Source of the DNA: Rubrivivax sp. A210 | GTDB lineage: Bacteria > Pseudomonadota > Gammaproteobacteria > Burkholderiales > Burkholderiaceae_C | DNA: 64,000 nt | NCBI RefSeq assembly: GCF_904426505.1 | Contig: NZ_CAJGBN010000056.1 | Location: forward strand, 62,001-126,000 | Direction of reading: 5' to 3' | Shown: positions 44,705 to 54,424 of the stretch, one piece after another | Position numbering within the stretch: the first letter of the stretch is position 1 | Layout: each line of letters opens with the position of its first letter | Notes under the pieces: model-generated | Seen by the model: only the letters and a program-made list of their open reading frames with translations | Databases searched by the model: none | Told to the model about the DNA's origin: nothing | Position numbers and translations under genes: made by a program

Positions 44705-46318
44705 ATGCGTCTCAACGAACCCGTCACCGGCAGCGAGTACCGCTTCCCGGCCGGCGAAACCCTGGTTTCGGTGACCGACCTCAAGGGCCGCATCACCTAT
44801 TGCAACGGCTCCTTCATCCAGGTCAGCGGCTTTGCCAGGCACGAACTGATGGGGCAGCCGCACAACATCGTGCGCCACCCCGACATGCCGGCCGAGGCCT
44901 TCCGCGACCTCTGGGACACGGTGCAGGCGGGCCTGCCCTGGACCGGGCTGGTGAAGAACCGGCGCAAGAACGGCGATCACTACTGGGTGCAGGCCAATGC
45001 CACGCCCATGATGGACGGCGACCGCATCACCGGCTTCCTTTCGGTGCGCACCGTGCCCGAGCGCGAGGCGGTGGTGGCCGCCGAAGGCCTGTACGCCCGC
45101 ATGCGGGACGACGAGGCCAACGGGCGCAGGTTCTATGCGCTGCGCCACGGCGAGCTGGTGCGCTGCGACTGGGTCGGCCAGGCGCTGCGCCGCCTCAACC
45201 CGGGGCCGGCCGGCCGCGTGCTGCTGCTGCAAGTGGCGGCCGCAGCGGCGGTGCTGGGCGCGGCAGCACTGCTGCCGGCGCCGGCCGCCTGGGCCACGGG
45301 TGCCCTGATCGCGATGGCGGCGGCCCGCCTGGGCTGGCAGCTGACGCTGGCGCCGCTGGTGGGCACGGTGGTGGCCGCCAACCGCCTGGCGGCGGGCGAT
45401 CTGGTGGTGCCGGTGCCCACCGGCTCGCCCGGCATCGCAGGCCAGATGCAGAAGGCCTTGCAGCAGCTTTCGGTGAACCTGCGCACCGTGGTACTGGATA
45501 CCCGGCGCGAGATCGAGCAGGTCAACGAGGCGGCGCACGAGATCGCATCGGGCAACCACGATCTCTCGTCGCGCACCGAGAGCCAGGCCAGCAATCTGGA
45601 GCAGACGGCGGCCTCGATGGAAGAGATCACCGCCACCGTGCGCCAGAGCGCCGACGCGGCCCAGCAGGGCGCGCAGATGGCCGAGCAGTCGGCCAGCGTG
45701 GCGCGGCGCAGCCACGAGGCGGTGCAGGCGGTGGCCTTGACCATGGGCGAGATCTCCGAGTCTTCGCGCCGCATGGGCGACATCGTCCACGTCATCGAGG
45801 GCGTGGCCTTCCAGACCAATATCCTGGCTCTCAATGCCGCCGTGGAGGCGGCGCGCGCCGGCGACGCCGGGCGCGGCTTCGCGGTGGTGGCCTCGGAAGT
45901 GCGGGCGCTGTCGCAGCGCACTGCCGCCGCGGTGCGCGAGATCCGCGATCTCATCCACCAGTCGGCAGCCCGCGTCGAACTCGGCAACACGCGCAGCACC
46001 GAGGCGCGCGAGCGCATGGACGAGGCGCTGACAGCGGTGGGCAAGGTGGGCTCGGTGCTGCAGCACATCGCCTCGGCGGCGCGCGAGCAACAAACGGCCA
46101 TCGCGCAGGTCAACGCCGCCGTGACCCAGATGGACGGCCTCACGCAGCAGAACGCGGCCATGGTGGAAGAACTGGCCAGCGCAGCACAATCGCTGCAGGG
46201 CCAGGTCGACGAGGTGCAGTCGTCGATGCGGCTGTTCCGCCTGCAGGCCGGCGACACCACGGTGTCGCAGGACGACGCCGTGGCCATGCGGCGCGAGGCC
46301 AAGGCGCTGGCCGCCTGA
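44705..46318 (+). CDS. Aer-type methyl-accepting chemotaxis protein with N-terminal PAS domain
   Basis: The 537-residue chemoreceptor has an N-terminal PAS domain (about 10-115; NGSFIQVSGFARHELMGQPHNIVRHPDMP) typical of FAD-binding Aer sensors. A hydrophobic hairpin follows (about 175-220), then a HAMP-like linker and a methyl-accepting signalling domain. The signalling tip is in GVAFQTNILALNAAVEAARAGDAGRGFAVVASEVRALSQRTA (about 365-405). It should sense redox or oxygen and direct swimming through CheA/CheW. No cheA or cheW genes are nearby. A GGGAGA site precedes ATG 44705. The next gene overlaps its stop by one base. Confidence 0.93.
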   Translation: MRLNEPVTGSEYRFPAGETLVSVTDLKGRITYCNGSFIQVSGFARHELMGQPHNIVRHPDMPAEAFRDLWDTVQAGLPWTGLVKNRRKNGDHYWVQANATPMMDGDRITGFLSVRTVPEREAVVAAEGLYARMRDDEANGRRFYALRHGELVRCDWVGQALRRLNPGPAGRVLLLQVAAAAAVLGAAALLPAPAAWATGALIAMAAARLGWQLTLAPLVGTVVAANRLAAGDLVVPVPTGSPGIAGQMQKALQQLSVNLRTVVLDTRREIEQVNEAAHEIASGNHDLSSRTESQASNLEQTAASMEEITATVRQSADAAQQGAQMAEQSASVARRSHEAVQAVALTMGEISESSRRMGDIVHVIEGVAFQTNILALNAAVEAARAGDAGRGFAVVASEVRALSQRTAAAVREIRDLIHQSAARVELGNTRSTEARERMDEALTAVGKVGSVLQHIASAAREQQTAIAQVNAAVTQMDGLTQQNAAMVEELASAAQSLQGQVDEVQSSMRLFRLQAGDTTVSQDDAVAMRREAKALAA

Positions 46319-47469
46319 TGTCGGGGATGCCGGACGTGGCCTCACTGCTCATCGTTGACGACAACCCGGCCAATCTGCAGTTGCTCGTGGGCCTGCTGCT
46401 GCCGCAGCACCATGTGCGCGCCGCCATCAGCGGCGAGCGCGCGCTGCAGCTCTGCGACCAGGGCCCGCTGCCCGATCTCATCATCCTCGACCTCATGCTC
46501 AGCGGCATGAGCGGCTTCGAGGTGCTGCAGCGCCTCAAGGCCACCCCGGCCACGGCCGCCATCCCGGTGATCATCGTCAGCGGGCTCAACGACGGCGAGG
46601 CCGAGGAGCGCGGCCTGGCCCTGGGCGCGGCCGATTTCCTGGCCAAGCCGGTGCGGCCCAACACCACGCTGGCGCGCGTGCAGCTGCAGCTCGAGTTGAA
46701 GGCCGCACGCGTGGCACTGCAGAACCGCGCCGCCTGGCTCGAGGACGAGGTGCGGCGCCGCATCGCCGAAAACTCGCTCACCCAGGACGCCAGCATCCTG
46801 GCGCTGGCCCACCTTTCGGAGACGCGCGACCCCGAGACCGGCAAGCACCTGCGACGCACCCAGGGCTATGTGCGCGCGCTGTGCGATGCGCTGCACCAGC
46901 ATCCGCGTTTCGAGGCCTATCTGAGCCGCGATCGCATCGAGCTGATGGTGAAATCGGCGCCGCTGCACGACATCGGCAAGGTCGGCATACCCGACGGCAT
47001 CCTGCTCAAGCGCGGGCCGCTGACGGCCAGCGAATGGGCGCTGATGAAGACCCACAGCGTGATGGGCTGGGAGGCCATAGACCGCGCCGAGACCGAGATT
47101 GCGCAGCCGCTGCCCTTCCTCGAGATCGCCAAGCAGATTGCCCGCCACCACCACGAGCGCTGGGACGGCTCGGGCTATCCCGACGGCCGGCGCGGCCACG
47201 AGATCCCGATCCCGGCGCGGTTGATGGCGCTGGCCGACGTCTTCGACGCCCTGGTCTCGATCCGGCCCTACAAGCAGCCCTTCCCGATCGAGCGCGCCAC
47301 GGCCATCATCGAAGAGGGGCGCGGCAGCCACTTCGACCCCGACGTCGTCGACGCCTTCCACGCCTGCTGGGGCCACATCGTCGACATCGCACGCGACCAC
47401 GCCGACACCGCCGCCGAGGTGCAGGCCCATCTCGAGCGCCTGCGCGCCCACGAGGCCGCCCCGGGTTGA
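46318..47469 (+). CDS. Response regulator with HD-GYP domain (RpfG-like c-di-GMP phosphodiesterase)
   Basis: The 383-residue protein has a REC domain (VDDNPANLQLL; phosphoacceptor D58 in LIILDLMLSG; AKPV) and a HD-GYP domain (about 170-380). The metal-binding HD pair is in APLHDIGKVGIPDGILLKRG, and HHERWDGSGYPDGRRG holds the GYP signature. It is expected to hydrolyse c-di-GMP when phosphorylated. The start ATG 46318 shares one base with the MCP stop (TGATG), so expression is linked to the chemoreceptor. The downstream hybrid kinase is 64 bp away. Confidence 0.95.
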   Translation: MSGMPDVASLLIVDDNPANLQLLVGLLLPQHHVRAAISGERALQLCDQGPLPDLIILDLMLSGMSGFEVLQRLKATPATAAIPVIIVSGLNDGEAEERGLALGAADFLAKPVRPNTTLARVQLQLELKAARVALQNRAAWLEDEVRRRIAENSLTQDASILALAHLSETRDPETGKHLRRTQGYVRALCDALHQHPRFEAYLSRDRIELMVKSAPLHDIGKVGIPDGILLKRGPLTASEWALMKTHSVMGWEAIDRAETEIAQPLPFLEIAKQIARHHHERWDGSGYPDGRRGHEIPIPARLMALADVFDALVSIRPYKQPFPIERATAIIEEGRGSHFDPDVVDAFHACWGHIVDIARDHADTAAEVQAHLERLRAHEAAPG

Positions 47470-47533
47470 CCCCGGCGGGGCGGCGCAGGTTTATGCTGGA
47501 CGCCGCCCCACCCACGCTGCTGCGGGCCCACGG

Positions 47534-50500
47534 ATGAAAGCACCGCTGTATCCCCCCGTTCCGGCCGCCTGGATGCAGCGCATCCTGGCGCTGGCGGCGC
47601 TCCATTTCCTGACCGGATGGCAGGGACTGTCCATGCCCCATTCCGGCCCGCCCGAGACCCTGATCTGGCTGCCCCATGGCATCGCGCTGGTCGCCCTTTG
47701 GCGCTGGGGCCCGTCCATGGCCGTCGGCGTGCTGGCCGGCTCCGCGGCGCTGGCCCTGCTGCGCATGCCCGCCGGTCTTCACGCCCTGTGCTTTGTTGGC
47801 GGCCAGGTCGGCGCGCCCGCGGCCGTGGCCCTGCTGCTGCGCCAGTTGGGCTTTCGCAGCCGCTTCCGGCGCCGACGCGACGTGGCGGCCTTTCTCGGCG
47901 CGGCTTGTGGCGGCATGACGGTGGCCGCCAGCTTCGGGGTCGCCGCGCAGTGGTTCGGCGGCCACCTGGCGGGCACCGCAACCGCCTCCGCCTGGTTCGA
48001 CTGGTGGCTGTTCGATGTCGTCAGTCTGCTGCTGGCCGCGCCGCCACTGCTGATGCTGTCGCGCACCTCGCTGCGCCATGCTGGCGCCGGGCTGGCTCGC
48101 CACGAGGCGGTGCTGGCTCTCGTCATTGCCTTCGGGTCGGCCATCCTGGTCTTCTCGGTCGGTCCGCCGGCGCCGGAAAACGCCTGGCTGCATGACCCAC
48201 TGGTCTTCGTGCCCTTCATCCCGGTGGCCTGGCTGGCCGTGCGCTCCGAGCACGGGCTCCTGCCTTCGGCCGCCGTGCTGGCGCTGGCCGGCATTGCCGC
48301 CCTCGGCACCGCGCAGGGCTTCGGGCCGGTCGGTGACCACGGCGGCAGCGCAGCGGCGGTGACGGAGTTGCGCGCCTACCTCATCTCGCTCAGCGTCATC
48401 GTGCTGCTGCTCGGCGCCCTGGCGGCCGAGGCCGGCGAGTCGGGCCGGCGCTTCGACGAACTGCTCACCCTGGGCAGCGAGGCGGTGATCCTGGGCCGGC
48501 CGGACGGCCGCGTCGACTGGGCCAACCCGGCGGCGCAGGCGCTGTTCGGCGCCAGCGAGGCGCAGATGCGCCAGCGCGGCCAGACCGGGCTGCTCGAATC
48601 CGCGCCCGGCGTGGCCACCGACGCCGCCCTGCCGGTGGTGCTGGGCCGCCGCGGCGACGGCAGCAGCTTCCTGGCCGAGACCAGCACCACCGTCTACACC
48701 GGCAGCGATGGCATCCCGCGCAGCATGATCCTGGTGCGCGACGTGAGCGAACGCCGCCTGCGCGAGCAGCAGCTGGGCGAGTACGTCGCGGCGGTGCAGC
48801 AGGCCGCCGACGGCATCGCCATCCTCGATGGCCAGGGCCGTGTCCGCCATGCCAACGCGGCCTGGGCCCGCATGCACCGGCTGGCGCCCGAGAGCCTGCC
48901 CGGCCAAGACCTCGCCATCTTCCACACCCCGGCGCAGATGCAGGACGACGTCGAGCCGGTGCTGCAGACCTTGCGCCAGGCCGGCAGCTTTGTCGGCGAG
49001 GTGGGCCACAGCCGCGCTGACGGCAGCTCCTTCCCCACCTGGATGTCGGCCAGCATGATGCAAGGGGCCGATGGCGGGCCCGGCGGCATCGTGGCCATTG
49101 CGCGCGACATCAGCGAACTCAAGCTTGCGCAGGCGCGCTGGCAGGATTCGGAAAGGCGCTTCCGCCGCATCCTCGACCGCCTGGCCACGCCGGTGTTCAG
49201 CATCAGCCGCGACGCTCGCATGGTCTATCGCAACCAGCGCTTTCTGGAGGACATCGGCTACGGCGAAGACGAGGTGCCGGACTTCGAGACCTGGGTCGAA
49301 GTGGCCTACGTCAGCGAAGCCCAGCGCGAGGAGGCCCGCGACAGCTTTGCCGACGCCTGCAAGGCGCTGGCGGCCAGGCTGGAGCTGCCCACGGTCATGC
49401 GCAGTGTGCGTTGCAGGCATGGCGCCGTGCGCCAGTTCCAGGTCTCCCGCATCCCCATGGACGACGAGATCGTCACCACCTTCTTCGACCTCACCGACCT
49501 GCTCGAGGCCAAGGAAGCGCTGCGCACCAGCCAGAACTGGCTGCAGGAGGGCGAGCGGCTGGCCGCCACCGGCGCCTGGCACGCCGACCTCGACAGCGGC
49601 CAGGTCCACGTCACGCCCGGGCTGCTGGCCGTGCTGGGCATGGCGGCCGACGCCAGCCTGAGCGTGGAGGAACTGCTGCACCTGGGCCCGGCCGACATCG
49701 AGGGCGACGCCGCGCGCACGGCGGCGCAGCGCCGGCTGGCACGCGGCGAACCGTTCAGCGGCAAGTTCCAGACGCGGCGCGGCGACGGCCAGGCGATCTG
49801 GCTCGACTACCGCGTCGTTCCCGACGCCAGCGGCGGCCGCGCCGTCACCGGCGTGCTGCAGGACATCACCGAGCGCAAGCGGGCCGAACTGGAGCTGGAC
49901 ATCTACCGCCAGGGGCTGGAACGCCGCGTCATCGAGCGCACCGCCGAGCTGGCCCAGGCCAACCAGGCGCTGACGCAGGCGCGCGACACCGCCGAGGCGG
50001 CCAACCGCGCCAAGAGCGCCTTCCTGGCCAATATGAGCCACGAGATCCGCACCCCGCTCAATGCCATCCTGGGCCTCGGCCAACTGCTGCTGGATGGCGA
50101 CTGGGAGCCGCGCACACGCAGCCAGCTGCAGCGCATCGATGCCGCCGGCCAGCACCTGCTGGGCATCGTCAACGACGTGCTCGACCTGTCCAAGATCGAG
50201 TCTGGCGGGCTCACGCTGGAGCAACGACCCTATGCCCTGGCGCCGGTGGTCGAGCGCACGCTGGCGCTGCTGGGTGGCCGCGCCGACGCCAAGCGCATCG
50301 GCCTCGTGCAGGCCATCGACGCCGCCCTGCCACCCTGGATGCTGGGCGACGCACTGCGCCTGCAGCAGATGCTGGTGAACCTGGTCGGCAACGCAATCAA
50401 GTTCTCGCACCGCGGCCAGGTGCTGGTGCGCGCCGCCGCCGCGGGCGGCACGCCGCCGCAATGGCTGATCGAGGTCAGCGACGAAGGCATAGGGCTGGAC

Positions 50501-51859
50501 GAAGAGCAGCAGCAGCGCCTCTTCCAGCCCTTCACCCAGGCCGACGAATCGACCTCGCGGCGCTTCGGCGGCACGGGCCTGGGCCTGAGCATCGTGCGCC
50601 ACCTGGCCACGCTGATGGGCGGCAGCGTCGGCGTGCGCAGCCGCATCGGCGCCGGCAGCACCTTCTGGATCAGGCTGCCGCTGCAGTCCGCCGCAGCCCC
50701 GGGCTTGGCGGCGGCAGCGCCCGAGGAAGGCAGTGCAGCCTCCTGGTCCGGCCTGCGCGTGCTGCTGGCCGAGGACAACGAGATCAACCGCGAAGTGGCC
50801 GTGGACCTGCTCACGCGCAGCGGCCTTGCCGTCGACACCGCCGTCGACGGCCTGGAGGCGCTGGCGCGCGCACGCAGTGGCCGCTATGACCTGGTGCTGA
50901 TGGATGTGCAGATGCCCTTGATGGACGGCCTGCAGGCCACGCGCGAGATCCGGCACCTGCCCGGCGCCGCCGGCCTGCCCATCGTGGCGATGACGGCCCA
51001 TGTCTTTGCCGAAGACCGCCAGGCCTGCCTGGACGCCGGCATGAACGACCACCTGGGCAAGCCCATCGACAGGGCACGGCTGGGCGCCGTGCTGCGCCGC
51101 TGGCTGCCGGCGTCCGCGCCCGCCCCATCCACACGCGCCGATGGCGTGCCCGACGCGCTGGCGGACATGGCGGCCAGCCGGGCCGCCGGCCTGGACCTGG
51201 CGGCCGGCCTGGCCTCGACCGGCGGCAATGCCACCACCTACCGCCGCATCCTGGGCCTGTTTGCCGTGCAGCACGGGCAGGACGCCGAACAGCTGCGCCA
51301 GCACATCGCCCAGGGCCAGCCCGAGGCAGCGCGCAAGCTGCTGCACAAGCTGCGCGGCGGCGCCGCCACCATAGGCGCCGGCGACGTGGTGCGCGAGGCC
51401 GGGCGGCTGGAGGCGGCGCTGCCCCAGGACGCGCAGGACAGCGGCATCGAGGCGTTGGCCCAGGCCCTGGAGCGGCTGGCCGTGGTGCTGCCCGCCGCCA
51501 CGGCCCCGCAGCCAGCTGCGCCGCCAGCATCCAGGCCGGCAGCCGCATCGCCGTGGGCTCAGCCGCCGGCACCCACACCCGCAACAACAACTGCACCCGC
51601 GCTGGATTCCGCACCGCCCACGCCACCGTCCCCCCCCGCAGAGGCCGAGGCCGCGCTCGACCGCCTCGAGCAGCTGCTGCTCGGTTCCGACGCCGGCGCG
51701 CTGGCCTGCTGGGACGACCAGCGCGCGCTGCTGCACCAGCGGCTGGCCGACGCGGCACCACCCATCGAGACGCAAATCCAGCGCTTCGCCTTCGACGAGG
51801 CGCTGGCGCTGCTGCGCTCATCCCGCAAGCCGCAGGCCGCGCCCGGGCGCCCGGGCTGA
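47534..51859 (+). CDS. Hybrid sensor histidine kinase: MASE1, four PAS, HisKA, HATPase, REC, HPt
   Basis: The 1441-residue protein begins with a MASE1 membrane sensor (about 1-295; WLPHGIALVALWRWG). Four PAS-like domains follow (about 310-415, 425-540, 545-655, 660-785), then a coiled coil. HisKA comes next (FLANMSHEIRTPLNAIL, His near 835), then HATPase_c (about 940-1055), REC (AEDNEIN from about 1075, Asp in LMDVQMP, K in GKPI) and HPt (LLHKLRGGA, His near 1271). After an Ala/Pro linker (about 1320-1375), a final helical segment resembles the extra C-terminal domain of some phosphorelay kinases. It probably feeds HD-GYP and other regulators by phosphorelay. Confidence 0.93.
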   Translation: MKAPLYPPVPAAWMQRILALAALHFLTGWQGLSMPHSGPPETLIWLPHGIALVALWRWGPSMAVGVLAGSAALALLRMPAGLHALCFVGGQVGAPAAVALLLRQLGFRSRFRRRRDVAAFLGAACGGMTVAASFGVAAQWFGGHLAGTATASAWFDWWLFDVVSLLLAAPPLLMLSRTSLRHAGAGLARHEAVLALVIAFGSAILVFSVGPPAPENAWLHDPLVFVPFIPVAWLAVRSEHGLLPSAAVLALAGIAALGTAQGFGPVGDHGGSAAAVTELRAYLISLSVIVLLLGALAAEAGESGRRFDELLTLGSEAVILGRPDGRVDWANPAAQALFGASEAQMRQRGQTGLLESAPGVATDAALPVVLGRRGDGSSFLAETSTTVYTGSDGIPRSMILVRDVSERRLREQQLGEYVAAVQQAADGIAILDGQGRVRHANAAWARMHRLAPESLPGQDLAIFHTPAQMQDDVEPVLQTLRQAGSFVGEVGHSRADGSSFPTWMSASMMQGADGGPGGIVAIARDISELKLAQARWQDSERRFRRILDRLATPVFSISRDARMVYRNQRFLEDIGYGEDEVPDFETWVEVAYVSEAQREEARDSFADACKALAARLELPTVMRSVRCRHGAVRQFQVSRIPMDDEIVTTFFDLTDLLEAKEALRTSQNWLQEGERLAATGAWHADLDSGQVHVTPGLLAVLGMAADASLSVEELLHLGPADIEGDAARTAAQRRLARGEPFSGKFQTRRGDGQAIWLDYRVVPDASGGRAVTGVLQDITERKRAELELDIYRQGLERRVIERTAELAQANQALTQARDTAEAANRAKSAFLANMSHEIRTPLNAILGLGQLLLDGDWEPRTRSQLQRIDAAGQHLLGIVNDVLDLSKIESGGLTLEQRPYALAPVVERTLALLGGRADAKRIGLVQAIDAALPPWMLGDALRLQQMLVNLVGNAIKFSHRGQVLVRAAAAGGTPPQWLIEVSDEGIGLDEEQQQRLFQPFTQADESTSRRFGGTGLGLSIVRHLATLMGGSVGVRSRIGAGSTFWIRLPLQSAAAPGLAAAAPEEGSAASWSGLRVLLAEDNEINREVAVDLLTRSGLAVDTAVDGLEALARARSGRYDLVLMDVQMPLMDGLQATREIRHLPGAAGLPIVAMTAHVFAEDRQACLDAGMNDHLGKPIDRARLGAVLRRWLPASAPAPSTRADGVPDALADMAASRAAGLDLAAGLASTGGNATTYRRILGLFAVQHGQDAEQLRQHIAQGQPEAARKLLHKLRGGAATIGAGDVVREAGRLEAALPQDAQDSGIEALAQALERLAVVLPAATAPQPAAPPASRPAAASPWAQPPAPTPATTTAPALDSAPPTPPSPPAEAEAALDRLEQLLLGSDAGALACWDDQRALLHQRLADAAPPIETQIQRFAFDEALALLRSSRKPQAAPGRPG

Positions 51860-51955
51860 GCACTTGAGCGCTCCAGCCCCGGCGTCCACCCGCATTGCCG
51901 AGCCGGGCGGCCACGCGACAATGCCGCCGCCGAGCCACCCTTCACGCCCGCCACC

Positions 51956-52822
51956 ATGACGACGACCCCGCACTGCATCCTCACCATACGCTGCCGCGAC
52001 GCGGTGGGCATCGTCGCCGCCGTGGCCTCGGCGCTGGCGTCGAGCGAGGCCTTCATCACCGAGTCCAGCCATTTCGGCGACGAGGGCACGGGCCTGTTCT
52101 TCATGCGCACCGTCTTCCGCCCCACCGGCACGCGCTTCGTCACGTTGGAAGACTTCCGCGTCGCGCTGGCCCCGGTGGTGCAGCGCTTCGAGATGCAGCT
52201 GCAGCTCTTCGACGCCATGCGGCGCATGAAGGTGATGCTGGCGGTGTCGAAGCACGGCCACTGCCTCAACCACCTGCTGCACCGCTGGCACAGCGGCGAG
52301 CTGCCCATCGAGGTGGTGGGCGTGGTATCCAACCACGACGAGATGCGCCGCCTGGTCGACTGGTACGGCCTGCCCTACCACCACCTGCCGGCCGGTGACA
52401 AGCCGGCGCAGGAGGCGCGGCTGCTCGAACACTTCTCAGAGGCCGGTGCCGAGCTGCTGGTGCTGGCGCGCTACATGCAGGTGCTCAGCGACACGCTGTG
52501 CCAGCGCCTGGAAGGCCGCTGCATCAACATCCACCACAGTTTCCTGCCCAGCTTCAAGGGCGCGCGGCCCTACCACCAAGCCCACGAGCGTGGCGTCAAG
52601 GTGGTGGGCGCGACGGCTCACTATGTCACCGCCGATCTCGACGAGGGCCCCCTCATCGAGCAGGACACGGTGCGCGTGGACCACACGCTCGATGCCGACG
52701 CCTTCGTGCGCCTGGGCAAGGACGTCGAGAACGTCGTGCTGGCGCGCGCCGTGCATTGGCACGCCGAGCACCGCGTGCTGCTCAACGGGCGGCGCACGGT
52801 GGTGTTCAGGCACGGGGCCTGA
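51956..52822 (+). CDS. purU: Formyltetrahydrofolate deformylase
   Basis: PurU hydrolyses 10-formyl-THF to formate and THF, balancing one-carbon pools. The 288-residue protein has an N-terminal ACT domain (ILTIRCRDAVGIVAAVASAL). The formyltransferase-like domain carries the catalytic Asn-His region in NIHHSFLPSFKGARPYHQAHERGVKVVGATAHYVTADLDEGPLI. It uses ATG 51956, 96 bp after the hybrid kinase gene, and converges with the SLAC1-type gene. Confidence 0.97.
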   Translation: MTTTPHCILTIRCRDAVGIVAAVASALASSEAFITESSHFGDEGTGLFFMRTVFRPTGTRFVTLEDFRVALAPVVQRFEMQLQLFDAMRRMKVMLAVSKHGHCLNHLLHRWHSGELPIEVVGVVSNHDEMRRLVDWYGLPYHHLPAGDKPAQEARLLEHFSEAGAELLVLARYMQVLSDTLCQRLEGRCINIHHSFLPSFKGARPYHQAHERGVKVVGATAHYVTADLDEGPLIEQDTVRVDHTLDADAFVRLGKDVENVVLARAVHWHAEHRVLLNGRRTVVFRHGA

Positions 52823-52839
52823 ACGGCCGGTCGGCCGGC

Positions 52840-53901
52840 CTAAGGCGCCACCGCCAGCTTCAGCGGCACGGTCTCCGGCGCCAGCAGGCTGCCGTCGCGC
52901 AGGCCGCGCAGCGTGGCGAGGCTGAGCGCAGCGATGAGCAGCGAGACCACGGCCAGCAGCGCCACCGCCAGCATGGCAGGCCAGCCCGAGGGCGCCAGGC
53001 GCAGGCTGAGCGCGGTGAAGGCAGCAAGCGGAAAGCTCATGCCCCAGTGGGCCAGGCCGAAGGGTTGCTGGACGATGCGCGGCATCAGGGCCAGCACCCA
53101 CAGCAGGCAGAAAAGGGCCATGCCCCACAGCGACCAAGCCAGCAGCGGCGGCGCACCGAACTGCAGCAGCGCCAGCCCCACCACCGCCGGCGGCGCCACC
53201 AGGATGAAGGCGGCCGGCATCAGGCGCTCGGGCCACAGACCCTGCACGGCAACGCGCACCAGCAGCAGCGCCGTCAGCACCGGCCAGAACAACAGCCCGA
53301 TGCCGAACTGCGCCGCCGCCCATTCGGGTCGCCCCAGCGGCACACCGGCCAGCGGCACCAGCACATTGCCGACGATGGGGATGAAGAGCGCCGGCGTCAC
53401 GCTGGCCCAGCCCAGGCCTGCACCAGCCGTGGCGCCTGCCGTACCCCCACCGCCGCGCCACCAGCGCGAAAGTACCCAGACCGTGACTCCCAGTTCGGCC
53501 AGCGCGCCAGCCCACCACAGAGCCTCGACCAGTGGCGCCAGCGGCCCTGCATGGAGGCCGCCGGCGACGGCCACGGTGGCCAGCAGCAGCACGGCGATGG
53601 GCAGGGCGGCGACGAAGGCGTGGCGCACCGGATGGCGGCAGTCATCGGCCCAGGCCTGGGGAAAGAGGCGCCAGCGCAGCAGCGTGCAGGCGGCCAGTGC
53701 CAGGAAGACCAGCGCCGCCAGCACGCCCAGCACCCAGCTCAGCGCGCCCGCGGCCTCGCCCATGGTGGGCACGGCGCGCTGCCAGGCCAGCGCCAGGCCG
53801 CAAAGCCCCATCACCACGGCATACCAGGCCGGCACCAGATGCTGCAGCGGCTGCCAGCGGCGCACCGCTGCGCCCGCAGAACCTGCCCCGGGAGCCGTCA
53901 C
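52840..53901 (-). CDS. SLAC1/TehA (TDT)-family anion channel or exporter
   Basis: The 353-residue inner-membrane protein has about ten hydrophobic segments and TDT-family traits: LVPAWYAVVMGLCGLALAW at the start, TPALFIPIVGNVLVPLAG in the middle and GMSFPLAAFTALSLRL late. Relatives include TehA, plant SLAC1 and the yeast sulfite exporter Ssu1. It starts at GTG 53901, overlapping the stop of the CsoR-family gene (GTGA), so the repressor and channel are coupled. Cargo is unknown; sulfite or another small anion fits the family. Confidence 0.85.
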   Translation of the reverse strand: MTAPGAGSAGAAVRRWQPLQHLVPAWYAVVMGLCGLALAWQRAVPTMGEAAGALSWVLGVLAALVFLALAACTLLRWRLFPQAWADDCRHPVRHAFVAALPIAVLLLATVAVAGGLHAGPLAPLVEALWWAGALAELGVTVWVLSRWWRGGGGTAGATAGAGLGWASVTPALFIPIVGNVLVPLAGVPLGRPEWAAAQFGIGLLFWPVLTALLLVRVAVQGLWPERLMPAAFILVAPPAVVGLALLQFGAPPLLAWSLWGMALFCLLWVLALMPRIVQQPFGLAHWGMSFPLAAFTALSLRLAPSGWPAMLAVALLAVVSLLIAALSLATLRGLRDGSLLAPETVPLKLAVAP

Positions 53902-54188
53902 CGCAGCTTGCCCAGCAGCACCTGGACGTCGTCGAGCACGGCACTGAGTTCGCTGCCCTGGCCTTCGTCCATGCCCAGCCGGGTCTGCAGCTCGGAGTGC
54001 ATGAAGCACACCGTCATGCGCACATAGGCGCTGTCCAGCGCCTTGCGCACGGCGGCCATCTGGGCTGCGATGTCGAGGCAGGATTCGCCCTCGCTGATCA
54101 TGCGCTGGATGCCGCGCAACTGGCCCTCGGCACGCTTGAGGCGGTTCAGGATGTCGGTGCGTTGGTCTTCGTCGATGTGTTCGTTCAT
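53898..54188 (-). CDS. CsoR/RcnR/FrmR-family transcriptional repressor (DUF156)
   Basis: The 96-residue all-helical protein has the family core ILNRLKRAEGQLRGIQRMI. Its cysteines are C37 (ESCLDIAAQ) and C61 (VCFMH), with H64 nearby. The Cu ligands of CsoR are spaced C-x24-H-x3-C, and CstR uses two Cys 29 apart, so the C37/C61 pair with H64 does not match either. The sensed signal could be a metal, formaldehyde or persulfide. It is the first gene of a two-gene unit with the SLAC1-type gene, which it probably represses, along with itself. The divergent DUF1080 gene shares the 236-bp upstream region. Confidence 0.9.
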   Translation of the reverse strand: MNEHIDEDQRTDILNRLKRAEGQLRGIQRMISEGESCLDIAAQMAAVRKALDSAYVRMTVCFMHSELQTRLGMDEGQGSELSAVLDDVQVLLGKLR

Positions 54189-54424
54189 GGATCGGCCTGC
54201 AAGGAGGCGGGCATGACAGCGCCCGTCCGCCGGGCGAATATTGGCACGCGCCGCGGCGCCCGCATGCCAGAGGCCGAGGCGAACGCTCCCTCATTGCGCC
54301 GCTGCAGCCCGCCTCCCCCCTAGATCAACCCATGCGGCGACCCGGGCAGGGCTTGTGACTATGGCCGGCGGCGCCGCGCCGGGCCATGCTGGCGCTCCCT
54401 TCACGCCCCACCCCGGAGCCGCCC

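Noticed and set aside
47306..51775. 1489-codon open frame on the minus strand opposite the hybrid kinase
   Set aside because: Gln/His/Gly-rich composition with no motifs; it is a shadow of the high-GC coding strand, while the plus frame has complete HisKA, HATPase, REC and HPt motifs.
51860..51955. Additional gene between the hybrid kinase and purU
   Set aside because: Only 96 bp with no start, ribosome site or motif; it is a normal intergenic gap.
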